In this document: positions 19,799 to 28,973 of the stretch, piece by piece | Numbering within the stretch: position 1 is the stretch's first letter | Layout of the letters: every line of letters begins with the position of its first letter | Source of the DNA: Sulfolobus sp. S-194 | GTDB taxonomy: Archaea > Thermoproteota > Thermoprotei_A > Sulfolobales > Sulfolobaceae | Direction of reading: 5' to 3' | Assembly: GCF_012222305.1 (NCBI RefSeq) | Contig: NZ_CP035730.1 | Location: forward strand, 930,001 to 994,000 | DNA length: 64,000 nucleotides | Program-made: the position numbers and the translations under genes | The notes under the pieces: generated by a model | The model's input: only the letters and a program-made list of their open reading frames with translations | Databases searched by the model: none | Told to the model about the DNA's origin: nothing

Positions 19799-20113
19799 AT
19801 GCCAGAAGAATTTAAGGAGATTATTGATTTTATAAAATCGCCAGTATTCTCAAGATCGGCTAGAATAGGTATTTTACTTGTCTTATTGGCAGTCGATAAA
19901 ATTACATTTACTGACCTTCTTAATTCGGTTGAAATGTCTAAGTCTTCCCTGTATTCTCATTTAAAGGTATTAGAGGAAAACGGAATGATAGAAATAAAGG
20001 ACGTTTTTACTTTAACAAGACCGAGGACTATTATTCAGATAACTCCTAAGGGAAAAGCAATGATAGAAAAATACTTGGAACTTTTAGAAAATTATGTGAA
20101 GAAAAGAAAATGA
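19799..20113 (+). CDS. Winged-helix transcriptional regulator (MarR/ArsR-like)
   Basis: 104 residues, one winged-helix domain: TFTDLLNSVEMSKSSLYSHLKVLEENGMIEIK (helices 2-3, recognition helix KSSLYSHLKVLEE), then the wing VFTLTRPRTIIQITPKGKAMIEKYL. Small one-domain regulators of this kind placed last in an exporter operon usually control that operon; the ligand is not evident. Start is seven bases after the upstream stop. Confidence 0.85.
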   Translation: MPEEFKEIIDFIKSPVFSRSARIGILLVLLAVDKITFTDLLNSVEMSKSSLYSHLKVLEENGMIEIKDVFTLTRPRTIIQITPKGKAMIEKYLELLENYVKKRK

Positions 20114-20166
20114 AATCACTTTCAACTAGCTTTATTACTTACTAAACTCATAAATGATGGACTATT

Positions 20167-20799
20167 ATGTTTATAGGACATTTCGGAATTGCGTTCATTT
20201 TAAGTTATTTCTTCCCTTCAATACCGTTGTGGATTTTCTTAACAGCAGTAAGTTTTCCAGATTTACTATGGCCAATTTTAGTTTTAATAGGGAAAGAAAA
20301 GGTAACTGTAAATAAGAACAATCCTTTTATGAGTGACGTTAAATTTGAAAGCTATCCATATTCTCACTCTCTTATATTATCTTCATTGTTCTATTCTATT
20401 CCTGCAATAATTTTTTCTGTAATTCTTGGAAATATCTTAATATTTCCATTATTTTTGATTGGTACTGCTTCTCATTGGTTTCTTGATTACCTTTATCATA
20501 TGCATGATATGCCGATTAAAGGTTTCGGTAAAGACGAGAAAGTAGGTTTGAGTATGTGGAAGAATGGACCCATGGCGTTTTTCATAGAGTTGATCTTTTA
20601 TATTGTAACGTCAATACTGTTCCTTCCTAGTAGATTTTTTCTATCTGCCATAGAAATGGGTCTAATATTTCATTTAGCTAATTCAAACTCGTTTTTTGGA
20701 TATATAAAGAAAAATTCTTTAGGTGGATACAAAACTAATGCAATTATGGTTTTTGTAGGATATTTTCTATTTATTATATTAGGTGGAATACTGATTTGA
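20167..20799 (+). CDS. YdjM/DUF457-like membrane-bound metal-dependent hydrolase
   Basis: 210 residues, about five membrane helices. Conserved metal-site style residues are visible: H5 in FIGHFGIAF, the PDLLWP motif (about 32), YSHSL (about 64-68), and ASHWFLDYLYHMHDMP near residue 110. These match the membrane hydrolase family seeded by E. coli YdjM (DUF457), whose substrate is unknown. It starts about 50 bases after the HTH gene and may be co-transcribed with the exporter genes. Confidence 0.75.
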   Translation: MFIGHFGIAFILSYFFPSIPLWIFLTAVSFPDLLWPILVLIGKEKVTVNKNNPFMSDVKFESYPYSHSLILSSLFYSIPAIIFSVILGNILIFPLFLIGTASHWFLDYLYHMHDMPIKGFGKDEKVGLSMWKNGPMAFFIELIFYIVTSILFLPSRFFLSAIEMGLIFHLANSNSFFGYIKKNSLGGYKTNAIMVFVGYFLFIILGGILI

Positions 20800-20814
20800 C
20801 TGATTATAACTTTT

Positions 20815-21072
20815 TTAGCAAAAACATCTTGATCTTCTATTTTTTATCGCATTTTCATACTCGTAAGGAAATTCATTTTTTAGATATTCTAATGGATAAT
20901 CATATAGAGGGATATCATTTTCCTTTTTATCATTAAGTTCTTTAGCTGGAGACTTAGATACTTGTTTTAACTTCCATATAAAATGTATTATTAGTCTAAT
21001 ATATTTAATTAGTACTGAAATATGTTTTTTGGAACTAATAGAGCTTATCATAAAGTTAATTAGGGTAAGCAT
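20815..21072 (-). CDS. Hypothetical protein, 85 residues
   Basis: No family recognised. An N-terminal mildly hydrophobic stretch (MLTLINFMISSISSKKHISV) is followed by a basic middle and an acidic/aromatic end (DIPLYDYPLEYLKNEFPYEYENAI), finishing in RSRCFC. It occupies the gap between two rightward genes on the opposite strand, and its size makes a chance ORF possible. Confidence 0.35.
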   Translation of the reverse strand: MLTLINFMISSISSKKHISVLIKYIRLIIHFIWKLKQVSKSPAKELNDKKENDIPLYDYPLEYLKNEFPYEYENAIKNRRSRCFC

Positions 21073-21175
21073 ATAAATAAACGAAATCGTTTATAAAGTT
21101 TCTAAACCATGGAGTTTTAAGGCCATTATAACCTTGATAAGCATAATTTATAAACTCTAAAGTTTATTTTTATTT

Positions 21176-21796
21176 ATGAGTGAAACTTCACCAGAAGGTA
21201 AGATAATTTTGTTTATTAAAAAGAACGGTCCTGCAACACTTCAAGAAATAGCAGATCATTTAGGAATCTCCAAGATGGGAGCATATAAACATATAATAAA
21301 ACTTGAACGTAAGGGATTAGTTTCTAGAAAAGTTATAAAGAAAGAAATGGGTAGACCTACATACGTTTTTAATCTAACTGAAAGTGGAAAATTGTATTTT
21401 ACCAGTTCTGATTCTCTCATTCTATTAAAACTCTTGGAGTATATTAAAAGAGAAGGGAAAGACGAAATAGTGATAAAATTTCTTAAAGATAGATACAAAT
21501 TGTTATATACTGAATATAAGGATAAACTAAGTAAAAAGGAATTAGGTGAAAAAGTAGAAATTCTAGCTAAATTAAGGACTTCTGAAGGATATATGGCGGA
21601 AGTTAAGAAATGTGGAAATTCATTTGAATTGATTGAATTCAATTGTCCCATTTATAGGATAGCCTCTATATATGAAGAGGCATGTTCAATGGAAAGAGAG
21701 TTATTTTCTAAAGTCTTAGATGCCGAAGTGGAAAATTCTCATAGACAAGTCAATAACTCATATGTTTGTAGATTTATTATAAAACCTAAAAAGTAA
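21176..21796 (+). CDS. HTH regulator with C-terminal Cys-containing sensor, SufR/ArsR-like
   Basis: 206 residues. N-terminal winged helix (ATLQEIADHLGISKMGAYKHIIKLERKGLV, about 20-50), wing RKVIKKEMGRPTYVFNLTESG. The C-terminal half ends with the pattern F-x-L-I-E-x-N-C-P-I...C...E-L-x2-K-V-L...N-S-Y-V-C-R-F, like SufR-type regulators where these cysteines hold an Fe-S cluster. An Fe-S or metal-sensing role is therefore plausible but not shown. It stands alone; no suf genes are next to it. Confidence 0.8.
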   Translation: MSETSPEGKIILFIKKNGPATLQEIADHLGISKMGAYKHIIKLERKGLVSRKVIKKEMGRPTYVFNLTESGKLYFTSSDSLILLKLLEYIKREGKDEIVIKFLKDRYKLLYTEYKDKLSKKELGEKVEILAKLRTSEGYMAEVKKCGNSFELIEFNCPIYRIASIYEEACSMERELFSKVLDAEVENSHRQVNNSYVCRFIIKPKK

Positions 21797-22651
21797 AGCA
21801 TTTTATAGCTGAATTATTCTTATGATGATTAGTTTTTTGTGAATTAAGTTGAAAATATTATATATTTAAGAGCGCTATATTAATAGAAAATATTATCACT
21901 AAAGTGTAATTTCCCTAATATTGTTCTAACTATCGTGATATTAATACCTACAGATCTGTGGAGGAAAGAAGTTAATCCATGGTATTTTTAAAGAATTTTC
22001 ATAAAGAACTATATTTCTTTCTACATAATAACTTTACTTAATAAATGCTATTAATATTTATTAGAAATTATATGTTACTACTGAAAAACGATAGAGATAC
22101 TATAATAATTTTATGTCTAGTGATGAAAAGAGCTCTAGGGCAAATGAAAACTGTGCAACCAGTTCTCCTACGCTTGTCATTACTCTACTAAAACTTATCT
22201 AGATACCATAATGTTCCTGGCTAACTATGGTAATTAGTAAAGAGTAATAGTTCGTGCTAAAGATTGTTACTCACAGTGCTGAAATTATTGTCTATTGAGA
22301 AAACTTTGCGTAAATAGATTAGAAATAAACTTACACTCTAATAAATTACTGTAAAACAAATGGATTAAAATTCTATTTTACAAATACTAGAGAATATATA
22401 TATATCAAATGAATTATTTCTTCTAGAATTACACCAATTTTAAAAGAATATTACAATTCACGAAAAATCTTTAAATAGTTCTTTCCTTAAGTAATGAGAG
22501 AAATATTTAATCGGTTGAGTAATAACTAATAGAATATCATATTGAGTTGATGTGTAGCCACTAATTTGGTCTTCATATTATGATAAAATATTAAAAAATA
22601 GCTTATTAGTTTAGTAAATTAATATCAGTGGTTATGAAGATGTCTCATGTG
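21797..22651. other. Long intergenic stretch, no supported gene
   Basis: Very A+T-rich, with only ORFs under 30 codons. A short phrase around 22120-22200 reads like decayed coding sequence but matches nothing I know. The Rieske gene that follows is on the opposite strand, so the stretch lies between two convergent transcripts. Confidence 0.5.
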
Positions 22652-22981
22652 TTATACGTCTACTTCTATCCAACCGTTATTATCTCTAATTTGATAGGTT
22701 TTCAGTCCTAGTTTCTCTTTTGGCGCATCTGGTGCGACATAAGGAGGTTCTAGCATTTGTCCCGTCCTTAGATCAAATAACGCTAAATGACAGTAACATC
22801 TAACAGTTAGTTTCTCTTCATCTAATTTACCTAAAATACACCTAGCGTGTGAACATACAGCATCCATTGCATAGAGATTACCATTAACATTTGCGATAAA
22901 AATTACTTTGTCGTCTACCTTAACTGCAGCACTTTTTGCTTTTTCTAAGGCCTTTGCTGAAATAGTTCTTTTCCATACCAT
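22652..22981 (-). CDS. Rieske-type [2Fe-2S] ferredoxin
   Basis: 109-residue soluble Rieske protein. Cluster ligands are visible as C43-x-H45 (CSHARC) and C62-x2-H65 (CYCH), 16 residues apart as in bacterial-type Rieske ferredoxins, followed by the conserved FDLRTG loop. The respiratory Rieske disulfide pattern is not complete and there is no membrane anchor, so it is more like an oxygenase ferredoxin or small redox carrier. It stands alone; a TATA-like aaaaaatatagg lies about 26 bases before the ATG, fitting a leaderless mRNA. Confidence 0.9.
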   Translation of the reverse strand: MVWKRTISAKALEKAKSAAVKVDDKVIFIANVNGNLYAMDAVCSHARCILGKLDEEKLTVRCYCHLALFDLRTGQMLEPPYVAPDAPKEKLGLKTYQIRDNNGWIEVDV

Positions 22982-23253
22982 AGGAAAACAAGAGCTACAA
23001 ACTCCTATATTTTTTGTTTAGCAAAGGCATTAAATTTAACATTTAAGTTATCTTATATAATACATATTCGAGAATTATACTTAATAATAAAGTATTTTAA
23101 ATTATATTAAGTATATTAATATAATTTTTAGATATTTTATTCAAGAGAATGTGAATTCTCCCTTAATATTCATATTTGATGGTCAGGTAAATTTCTCTTT
23201 ACTTAATACAATTTTACAAAATCTTTAAATATTCGAGGCAATAATTTGTAAAC

Positions 23254-24471
23254 ATGGATGTGTTTGACGCAATCTCCAACGAGGTTAGGAGGAAGATATT
23301 GAAAACCTTGCAAGTACCTAAATCCTTCTCGGAACTTTTAGAGGAATTAAACATAGAAAGTCCTGCTTTGGCGTTTCATTTAAAGAAATTAGATGGTTTA
23401 ATCTCAAAGGATAATGAAGGAAAATATACTCTTACAGAAGAAGGGAAGAAAGCTTTATCTATAATAAATATGATTGAAAGCCAAAATATCTCTCTTTCAA
23501 GTCAAGCCGAAATTCCTATGATAATTCAGTATGTTGATAATTTTATAGTAACGGAGAATATGATTAGGAAACTGAAAGAGATGGGAAGAAAACTCATAAT
23601 AAGGGACTCTAATACAGTTGAATTTCAAGATATCGACCCCAATCTGCTCAGTGACGTTTTAGAGAGTATCGAGAATGTTTCTACAGTTAAATGCCCAGAG
23701 GAGTTAGTTAATGTTATATCATCTAAATCGAAGAACGTAATTAGTATAAGGACTGATGAAGCACAACATACTATGCCTCTAACAGACTTGAATTTACAAC
23801 CCGGGAAAAGTACTGAAAGAGAGAAAGAAGGACTTCTTAGCAGATTCCTTTCAGCAATATTTCCTTCAATTAGAATTAATAATAGGTTAAGGGTAGTATA
23901 TGATGGTCCTCTTCAAACATTTAAAGATCTTACCATAGAACTTGACGGAGGAATAGTAACGGTATTTAAAGGAGAACCTCATCTTCTCGCTAAATGTGTA
24001 GATATGGGAGATCTGGACATAAATAATAACACTATTAGAGCTGATGGTTGCTATCTGAGAATCTCTTATCCAGATTTAAATTCACTTAAGATTAACGTTG
24101 ATGGAGGAAAAGTAAGTATTTCAGAAATTAAGATGAATAACCTCTATGTAGAAATAGATGGAGGCATTATTGACTTTAATATTACTGTCCAAAATGAAGT
24201 CAGTGTTTCTATAGATGGAGGTAAGATAAGTGGACAAATCTCCTTCTTACCCTCTAAAGAATCTAAACTATTATTGTCTGTGGACGGAGGTATTGGTGAT
24301 ATTACATTATCTTTACCTGATGACATTAGTGTAATTTCGAACTCAACAATAAATGGCGGATTTGTTGATTTACCAATGAGTAGAATAGGTAAGAACGGTG
24401 TTCTTTATATTAATGCCTCAGTAGATGGAGGAGTCATTAAGATAAAAGAGAATAAGAAGCATGAAACTTGA
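23254..24471 (+). CDS. ArsR-type HTH domain fused to DUF4097-like beta-repeat domain
   Basis: 405 residues. Residues 1-75 are an ArsR-type winged helix (FDAISNEVRRKILKTLQVPKS, PALAFHLKKLDGLI). Residues about 75-180 form a mixed middle domain. From about 210 a beta-repeat follows with D/N-GG at regular spacing (IELDGGIVTV, NVDGGKVSI, EIDGGIIDF, SIDGGKISG, SVDGGIGDI, INGGFVDL, SVDGGVIKI), typical of DUF4097-type beta-solenoids usually found in extracytoplasmic or envelope-stress proteins. Here it has no signal peptide or membrane helix. A TATA box tctttaaat lies about 27 bases before the ATG. A membrane protein gene follows after 17 bases. Confidence 0.8.
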   Translation: MDVFDAISNEVRRKILKTLQVPKSFSELLEELNIESPALAFHLKKLDGLISKDNEGKYTLTEEGKKALSIINMIESQNISLSSQAEIPMIIQYVDNFIVTENMIRKLKEMGRKLIIRDSNTVEFQDIDPNLLSDVLESIENVSTVKCPEELVNVISSKSKNVISIRTDEAQHTMPLTDLNLQPGKSTEREKEGLLSRFLSAIFPSIRINNRLRVVYDGPLQTFKDLTIELDGGIVTVFKGEPHLLAKCVDMGDLDINNNTIRADGCYLRISYPDLNSLKINVDGGKVSISEIKMNNLYVEIDGGIIDFNITVQNEVSVSIDGGKISGQISFLPSKESKLLLSVDGGIGDITLSLPDDISVISNSTINGGFVDLPMSRIGKNGVLYINASVDGGVIKIKENKKHET

Positions 24472-24488
24472 GCTGAGGTAATTACAGT

Positions 24489-25652
24489 ATGAAGATACCT
24501 AAGGAAATAATGAGTGTAGTATTTTTGGCTACTCTTCTTAATTTCGTAAATGCGTTTATAGGATATTATTTCGTAATAAACACCTACTTGGTTTATAACA
24601 ATCTGATAATCTCAGCGTTAGTATTGACCTTATTAAACGCTCCTAACGTCTTCTCGATACCTTTTCCCTATATTTTTAAGAGACTGAAAAGTGTAAAGAT
24701 TAATGTAATAATATTCCCTACATTAGCCTTTCTAGTAGTCTTCACTTTAAGTCTAGTTTTGACACCATTAGTAGAGATCCTCCTTATAGCTTTGTTCGAT
24801 TTCCTAATTTTGGTATCAAGCAGATCATTAGGATATTATGCAAGGACTTTACTAGACAAATATGGTGAATTCATAGATTATAATTCTATTCGTGAAATCT
24901 CCTTTTTAGGCGCGTCTATCATCGCGTTAATATTAGTGGGGCTATTTAATACGTACTTATCAAGAACTTATCTACCTATTATAGGATTCCCTCTATTGAT
25001 AGTAGCCCTTCTATCCATGATATTAAATGACGTTAAGATAACCCTCTCTTCTACTAATTCCTTTAAGGTGTGGATAAACTATCTAAAGAGTAACCGTATA
25101 TTTAGGTTCTTGGAAACACGGGTATATCCAGTTATAGGTCTGGCTAGTGCATCATCTGTTTTGTTTCTTAAACTTGTTTATGTAAACAAGGAAACTTTCC
25201 CAGAATACATTACTATAGTCTTAATAGTGAGCATATTAGCCCAGGTAATTGGTGCCATTATTGCTCTAAAGTGGAAGTCGAAGACTACAAGAAAATTCCT
25301 GCTCTTATCACTTCCTGCCATATCAATTGAATATGTATTTCCCTTCATTCGTGGCGATTTAATACCTATTTCAGTTTTAACTTTCTTTCAGTCAGTGCTC
25401 GTGGCTTACGTTTTCATTCATATTAATTCTATTTATCAATATATTATTAGTAAAGATGTTTACGTAAATGTCACAATCACACAAGCAGTTTTAACGCAAG
25501 TCTCAATATTTATGGTGAGCATTTTAGTATCGGCAATAGCTACTGTCGTGGGGATTACATACGCTTATATAGGTAATGCGTCAATAATGCTACTAGTAGT
25601 ATTATTTACAATATTCTCTAACATCATAAAGGATATAAGAGCAGGGGACTAG
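24489..25652 (+). CDS. 12-TM MFS-like membrane protein
   Basis: 387 residues and about 12 hydrophobic helices in two halves, with weak MFS features but no clear motif A. The start codon is 17 bases after the HTH/beta-repeat gene, so the two form an operon. The regulator probably senses a condition handled by this transporter, or the membrane protein is itself controlled by it. No substrate can be inferred. Confidence 0.75.
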   Translation: MKIPKEIMSVVFLATLLNFVNAFIGYYFVINTYLVYNNLIISALVLTLLNAPNVFSIPFPYIFKRLKSVKINVIIFPTLAFLVVFTLSLVLTPLVEILLIALFDFLILVSSRSLGYYARTLLDKYGEFIDYNSIREISFLGASIIALILVGLFNTYLSRTYLPIIGFPLLIVALLSMILNDVKITLSSTNSFKVWINYLKSNRIFRFLETRVYPVIGLASASSVLFLKLVYVNKETFPEYITIVLIVSILAQVIGAIIALKWKSKTTRKFLLLSLPAISIEYVFPFIRGDLIPISVLTFFQSVLVAYVFIHINSIYQYIISKDVYVNVTITQAVLTQVSIFMVSILVSAIATVVGITYAYIGNASIMLLVVLFTIFSNIIKDIRAGD

Positions 25653-26178
25653 TGTAGATCAGAAGGATTTAACAAATAGGAAAACGCTTAAACGTAAGAT
25701 GATCTATAAATTAGTATACTTTATATAAAGTAGAAATAAGTAGCATGGGTAAATAAACTTTCAATTTTTTACAAAAATAAATATATGATATAAAGTCTCT
25801 CAGGAAGTTTACTGTAAAGTTTTACAAGAAATCTCTTGATGCCAGATAGTCCAAGGATTATTGCATCATCCCTTAAATTCACACTGTTACACAACTTTTA
25901 TCCTCAGTATATGTTCTCAAACGGTCATCAAATTCGATAGATGTTTGTAAAAATGTTATGGTATTCATAAACAGCGTGTCTTATAAGTTCTCTTTTATTT
26001 TACTAACCTATTACACTTGTACTCTACAAAGAAAGATACTTCATAATATATCTTGCTTTATCTATCAGATCAGTTTTCCGTAACTTTCCTATAATGATCA
26101 TTGTCAATCTCTTCATATAAAAAATTTAATTGAGGAAATTACAAAAAGAATTTAAACTATAAAAGATATATCTGTTTA
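25653..26178. other. Intergenic stretch
   Basis: No ORF of useful length. Around 25800-25860 a phrase looks like decayed coding DNA (open for about 20 codons). The last 30 bases carry the promoter of the peroxiredoxin gene. Confidence 0.45.
26151..26160 (+). promoter_or_regulatory. TATA box of the peroxiredoxin gene
   Basis: tttaaactat is centred about 24 bases before ATG 26179, which predicts a leaderless transcript starting at or next to the first codon. Confidence 0.5.
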
Positions 26179-26643
26179 ATGAAAGTCGGAGATAAGGCAC
26201 CACTATTTGAGGGAATAACTGATACTGGAGAAAAGTTTTCTTTAGCCGATTATATAGGTAAGCATAATATTGTACTTTACTTCTACCCTAAGGATGATAC
26301 TCCTGGATGTACAAGGGAAGCTTGTGCATTTAGGGATAATTGGAATCTTCTTCAAGGCTATGATGTGGTAATTATAGGAATAAGTTCTGACGATGTGGAG
26401 TCTCATAAAAAATTTAAGCAAAAGTATAATTTACCGTTTATACTTGTCAGCGACCCAGATAAGAAAATCAGAGAATTATATGATGCAAAGGGGTTTATTT
26501 TACCGGCTAGGATTACATTTGTAATTGATAAAAAAGGAATTATACGCCATATCTACAATTCTCAGCTCAATCCCGAAAATCATGTTAAAGAGGCTTTAAA
26601 AGCCCTAGAAATGCTTAAGAAAGAAGAGGAATCAATAAGCTGA
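26179..26643 (+). CDS. bcp: Peroxiredoxin, Bcp/PrxQ family
   Basis: Thiol peroxidase of 154 residues reducing H2O2 and organic peroxides in the cytoplasm. The active site [13 protein letters not shown] gives the peroxidatic Cys44 and a resolving Cys49 five residues on, the arrangement of two-Cys PrxQ proteins, whose resolving Cys is in the same helix. The conserved Arg in PARITFVID (about residue 116) is present. Its last 12 bases overlap the end of the convergent Bat-type regulator gene. Confidence 0.95.
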   Translation: MKVGDKAPLFEGITDTGEKFSLADYIGKHNIVLYFYPKDDTPGCTREACAFRDNWNLLQGYDVVIIGISSDDVESHKKFKQKYNLPFILVSDPDKKIRELYDAKGFILPARITFVIDKKGIIRHIYNSQLNPENHVKEALKALEMLKKEEESIS

Positions 26644-27252
26644 TTTTAGCAAGTAAGTTATAATTTTTTTCTGTGCATTTCTTAAATGATAAAGAAAAGT
26701 AACTTTGCTAATATTCAATAACCTAGCGATTTCATCAGCGTTAGCTCTTCTTGGATAATCAAGATAACCTTTTGATAAAGCCACCATTAAAACTTTTCTT
26801 TCCATATCGGTTAAATCTAGAGTAAAAGAGGGGTTAAAATCTTCAGTCCTTATCTCTTCTATTTTACCCAGACTTCTTAACTCTTCAAATAATTCAGTTA
26901 AATTTTTACTGTAAGTGACAAAGCTCCATAACTCAGAATTCCCTTTTATTTTGTTCCCTAATATTAACACTTCTTTATCATATAGTACTCCAGCAATAGA
27001 ACCTTTATAAGTATTGAGAAAATCTACATAGTAACCATCTTTAAGTTTGCTTATGTTCATAACTTTCACTACGCTTTTATGATCTTTCATCATTTTTATT
27101 GTATCTTTATCTGTTGAATTAACCATAATTCTACTTCGTAAGTAATTCTTGTCTGGATAGACTTGTAGATTAATTGTATATGCATCATATGGCATATGAT
27201 GTGTCCAACAATCTTCATGAACTATTTTTACATCTACTTTTTTAATCATCAT
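26632..27252 (-). CDS. Bat-type (HTH_10) transcriptional regulator
   Basis: The C-terminal 60 residues form the HTH_10 domain of bacterio-opsin-activator-like regulators: [36 protein letters not shown] followed by [14 protein letters not shown]. The N-terminal 140 residues are a putative sensor domain beginning [15 protein letters not shown]. The frame opens at 27297, but ATG 27252 lies about 25 bases from the TATA-like tatatttttaaa, so I chose it (206 residues). It is divergent from the HpaC gene across about 240 bases and is the natural candidate regulator of the hydroxyphenylacetate cluster. Confidence 0.85.
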   Translation of the reverse strand: MMIKKVDVKIVHEDCWTHHMPYDAYTINLQVYPDKNYLRSRIMVNSTDKDTIKMMKDHKSVVKVMNISKLKDGYYVDFLNTYKGSIAGVLYDKEVLILGNKIKGNSELWSFVTYSKNLTELFEELRSLGKIEEIRTEDFNPSFTLDLTDMERKVLMVALSKGYLDYPRRANADEIARLLNISKVTFLYHLRNAQKKIITYLLKSAY

Positions 27253-27490
27253 TATATTGTACCTTTTTAAAAATATAAGCATATCTATGTCAATCATTAC
27301 AATTAGCTCTAAAGAATTTCATATATATGAAAGGTTTGAGATTTTATTACGAGATTACTAGGCTTTAAGGACCTAGATATCTCCCTAATTTAGTTGAGGG
27401 ATTCTAGGAAATATCACTCCTCTTTTAATCATAACTGTGTATAACGTGTTTCATAATTAACTTAAATCTAATTATTCCTTACATAATATT
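27253..27490. promoter_or_regulatory. Shared control region between Bat-type regulator and hpa cluster
   Basis: Contains a leftward TATA-like box near 27272-27282, a rightward one (acttaaatc) near 27458-27467, and between them two related G-A-T-A-T...C-C-T-A-G blocks in the stretch 27350-27420 (ggacctagatatctcc and ggattctaggaaatatcactcc, read in either strand). These could be regulator sites, but the similarity is imperfect. Confidence 0.35.
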
Positions 27491-27961
27491 ATGGCTGAAG
27501 TAATAAAGGGTATAATGAGGAAATTTCCTTTAGGTGTTGCTATAGTTACAACTCTTTGGAAGGGAGAACTAGTTGGAATGACAGTTAACACTTTTAACTC
27601 CCTCTCATTAAACCCTCCATTAGTTTCATTTTTTGCGGATAGAATGAAGGGAAACGATATCCCTTATAAAGAGTCAAAATATTTTGTAGTTAATTTTACC
27701 GATAATGAGGAGCTTTTTAATATCTTTGCACTTAAACCAGTTAAAGAAAGATTTAGGGAAATAAAATATAAGGAAGGAATAGGGGGCTGTCCAATACTAT
27801 ACGATTCTTACGCGTATATAGAAGCTAAACTTTATAACGCTATTGATGTTGGAGATCACTCAATAATTGTAGGGGAAGTAATTGATGGTTACCAAATCAG
27901 AGATAACTTTACACCACTCGTTTATATGAATAGAAAATATTATAAGCTCTCTAGTTCGTGA
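27491..27961 (+). CDS. hpaC: Flavin reductase component of 4-hydroxyphenylacetate 3-monooxygenase
   Basis: 156-residue flavin reductase-like (split-barrel FMN-binding) protein: MRKFPLGVAIVTTLWKGELVGMTVNTFNSLSLNPPLVSF is the typical start, with T-N-S near the flavin, and the C-terminus GDHSIIVGEVIDG carries the conserved H for NADH/flavin contacts. It reduces FAD with NAD(P)H and hands free FADH2 to the oxygenase HpaB, encoded 1 kb downstream. An HpaC of S. tokodaii has a known crystal structure. First gene of the cluster; the next begins about 60 bases later. Confidence 0.92.
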   Translation: MAEVIKGIMRKFPLGVAIVTTLWKGELVGMTVNTFNSLSLNPPLVSFFADRMKGNDIPYKESKYFVVNFTDNEELFNIFALKPVKERFREIKYKEGIGGCPILYDSYAYIEAKLYNAIDVGDHSIIVGEVIDGYQIRDNFTPLVYMNRKYYKLSSS

Positions 27962-28019
27962 GCTTAATCCTTTAATAAGTTTAATATACTATTTATTTAA
28001 CCTTTTTCGATAGACTTAT

Positions 28020-28973
28020 TTGATGATTGATATCCTACGTTTATCTCATGTGGGAGTAAGAGTTACTGATCTAGAGAAAGCTAGGTATTTTTATGTAGAT
28101 TTGCTAGGATTTGTAGAAACAGAAAAGGATGGAGATTATATATATTTAAGGGGTATTGATGAGGGACAGCACCATAGCTTAGTTCTTAAAAAGGCAGACT
28201 CTCCAGGTTTGTCATATATTGGATTTAGAGTCAGAAGAGCTGAGGAACTAGATAAGGCTAAAGAGGAGCTACAAAAGCTTAATCTAAAGTTCACAAGATT
28301 TAAGGAGAAAGGTGTTGAGGAAGCCATACTCTTTGAGACTCCTCAAGGTATGCCATTTCTAATCTATTACGATATGGAATATGTTGGAGATATGAGAATG
28401 AAGTTTTATGCCCATAGGGGTGTTTCCCCAGTAAGGTTAGCGCATGTAAATTATGTAGTTAAAGATATTGAAGATGAAGTTAGATTCCTCAAAAACTTTA
28501 TGGGTTATTACGAAACCGAATGGTTCTTAGGAAAAGATAATCAAACTAGAGAAGTAATTTGGCTTACTAGACGGGGAGATTCACATGAGATTGCAATTGC
28601 TAAAAGCCAAAAAAATGTTCCAGGATTTCATCATGAGACATATTATGTTCATGAATTAAGAGATGTTATTAGAGCAGCTGATATCGTTTCTTCAGCAGAG
28701 CTATGGGATAGTATTGAGAGAGGTCCTGGTAGACACGGAGCCACTGAAGGTTATTATATTTATCTAAGAGATTTTGATAAAAATAGAATTGAATTCTTTA
28801 CTGAGGATTATGTGGTTCTAGATCCGGATAAATGGAAACCCGTAGTATGGAGAAATGAACAATTTAGATATAGGAGTGATTTTTGGGGAAGACCAATTCC
28901 CCAATCCTGGTTAACTGAATGGGTTCCCGTGGAGGATATTTCCACGGGTAAATTAAAGGGGTGGTCTATTTGA
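28020..28973 (+). CDS. Extradiol ring-cleavage dioxygenase (catechol 2,3-dioxygenase / homoprotocatechuate 2,3-dioxygenase family)
   Basis: 317-residue two-domain vicinal-oxygen-chelate protein. N-domain: [27 protein letters not shown]-domain with the Fe(II) ligands: His in RLAHVNYVV (about residue 141), His in [10 protein letters not shown] (about 209), Glu in [10 protein letters not shown] (about 260). Additional catalytic His/Tyr ([13 protein letters not shown]) are present. It opens the catechol ring made by HpaBC, probably 3,4-dihydroxyphenylacetate given its neighbour, although catechol is not excluded. The oxygenase gene hpaB overlaps its stop (TTGA). Confidence 0.92.
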   Translation: MMIDILRLSHVGVRVTDLEKARYFYVDLLGFVETEKDGDYIYLRGIDEGQHHSLVLKKADSPGLSYIGFRVRRAEELDKAKEELQKLNLKFTRFKEKGVEEAILFETPQGMPFLIYYDMEYVGDMRMKFYAHRGVSPVRLAHVNYVVKDIEDEVRFLKNFMGYYETEWFLGKDNQTREVIWLTRRGDSHEIAIAKSQKNVPGFHHETYYVHELRDVIRAADIVSSAELWDSIERGPGRHGATEGYYIYLRDFDKNRIEFFTEDYVVLDPDKWKPVVWRNEQFRYRSDFWGRPIPQSWLTEWVPVEDISTGKLKGWSI

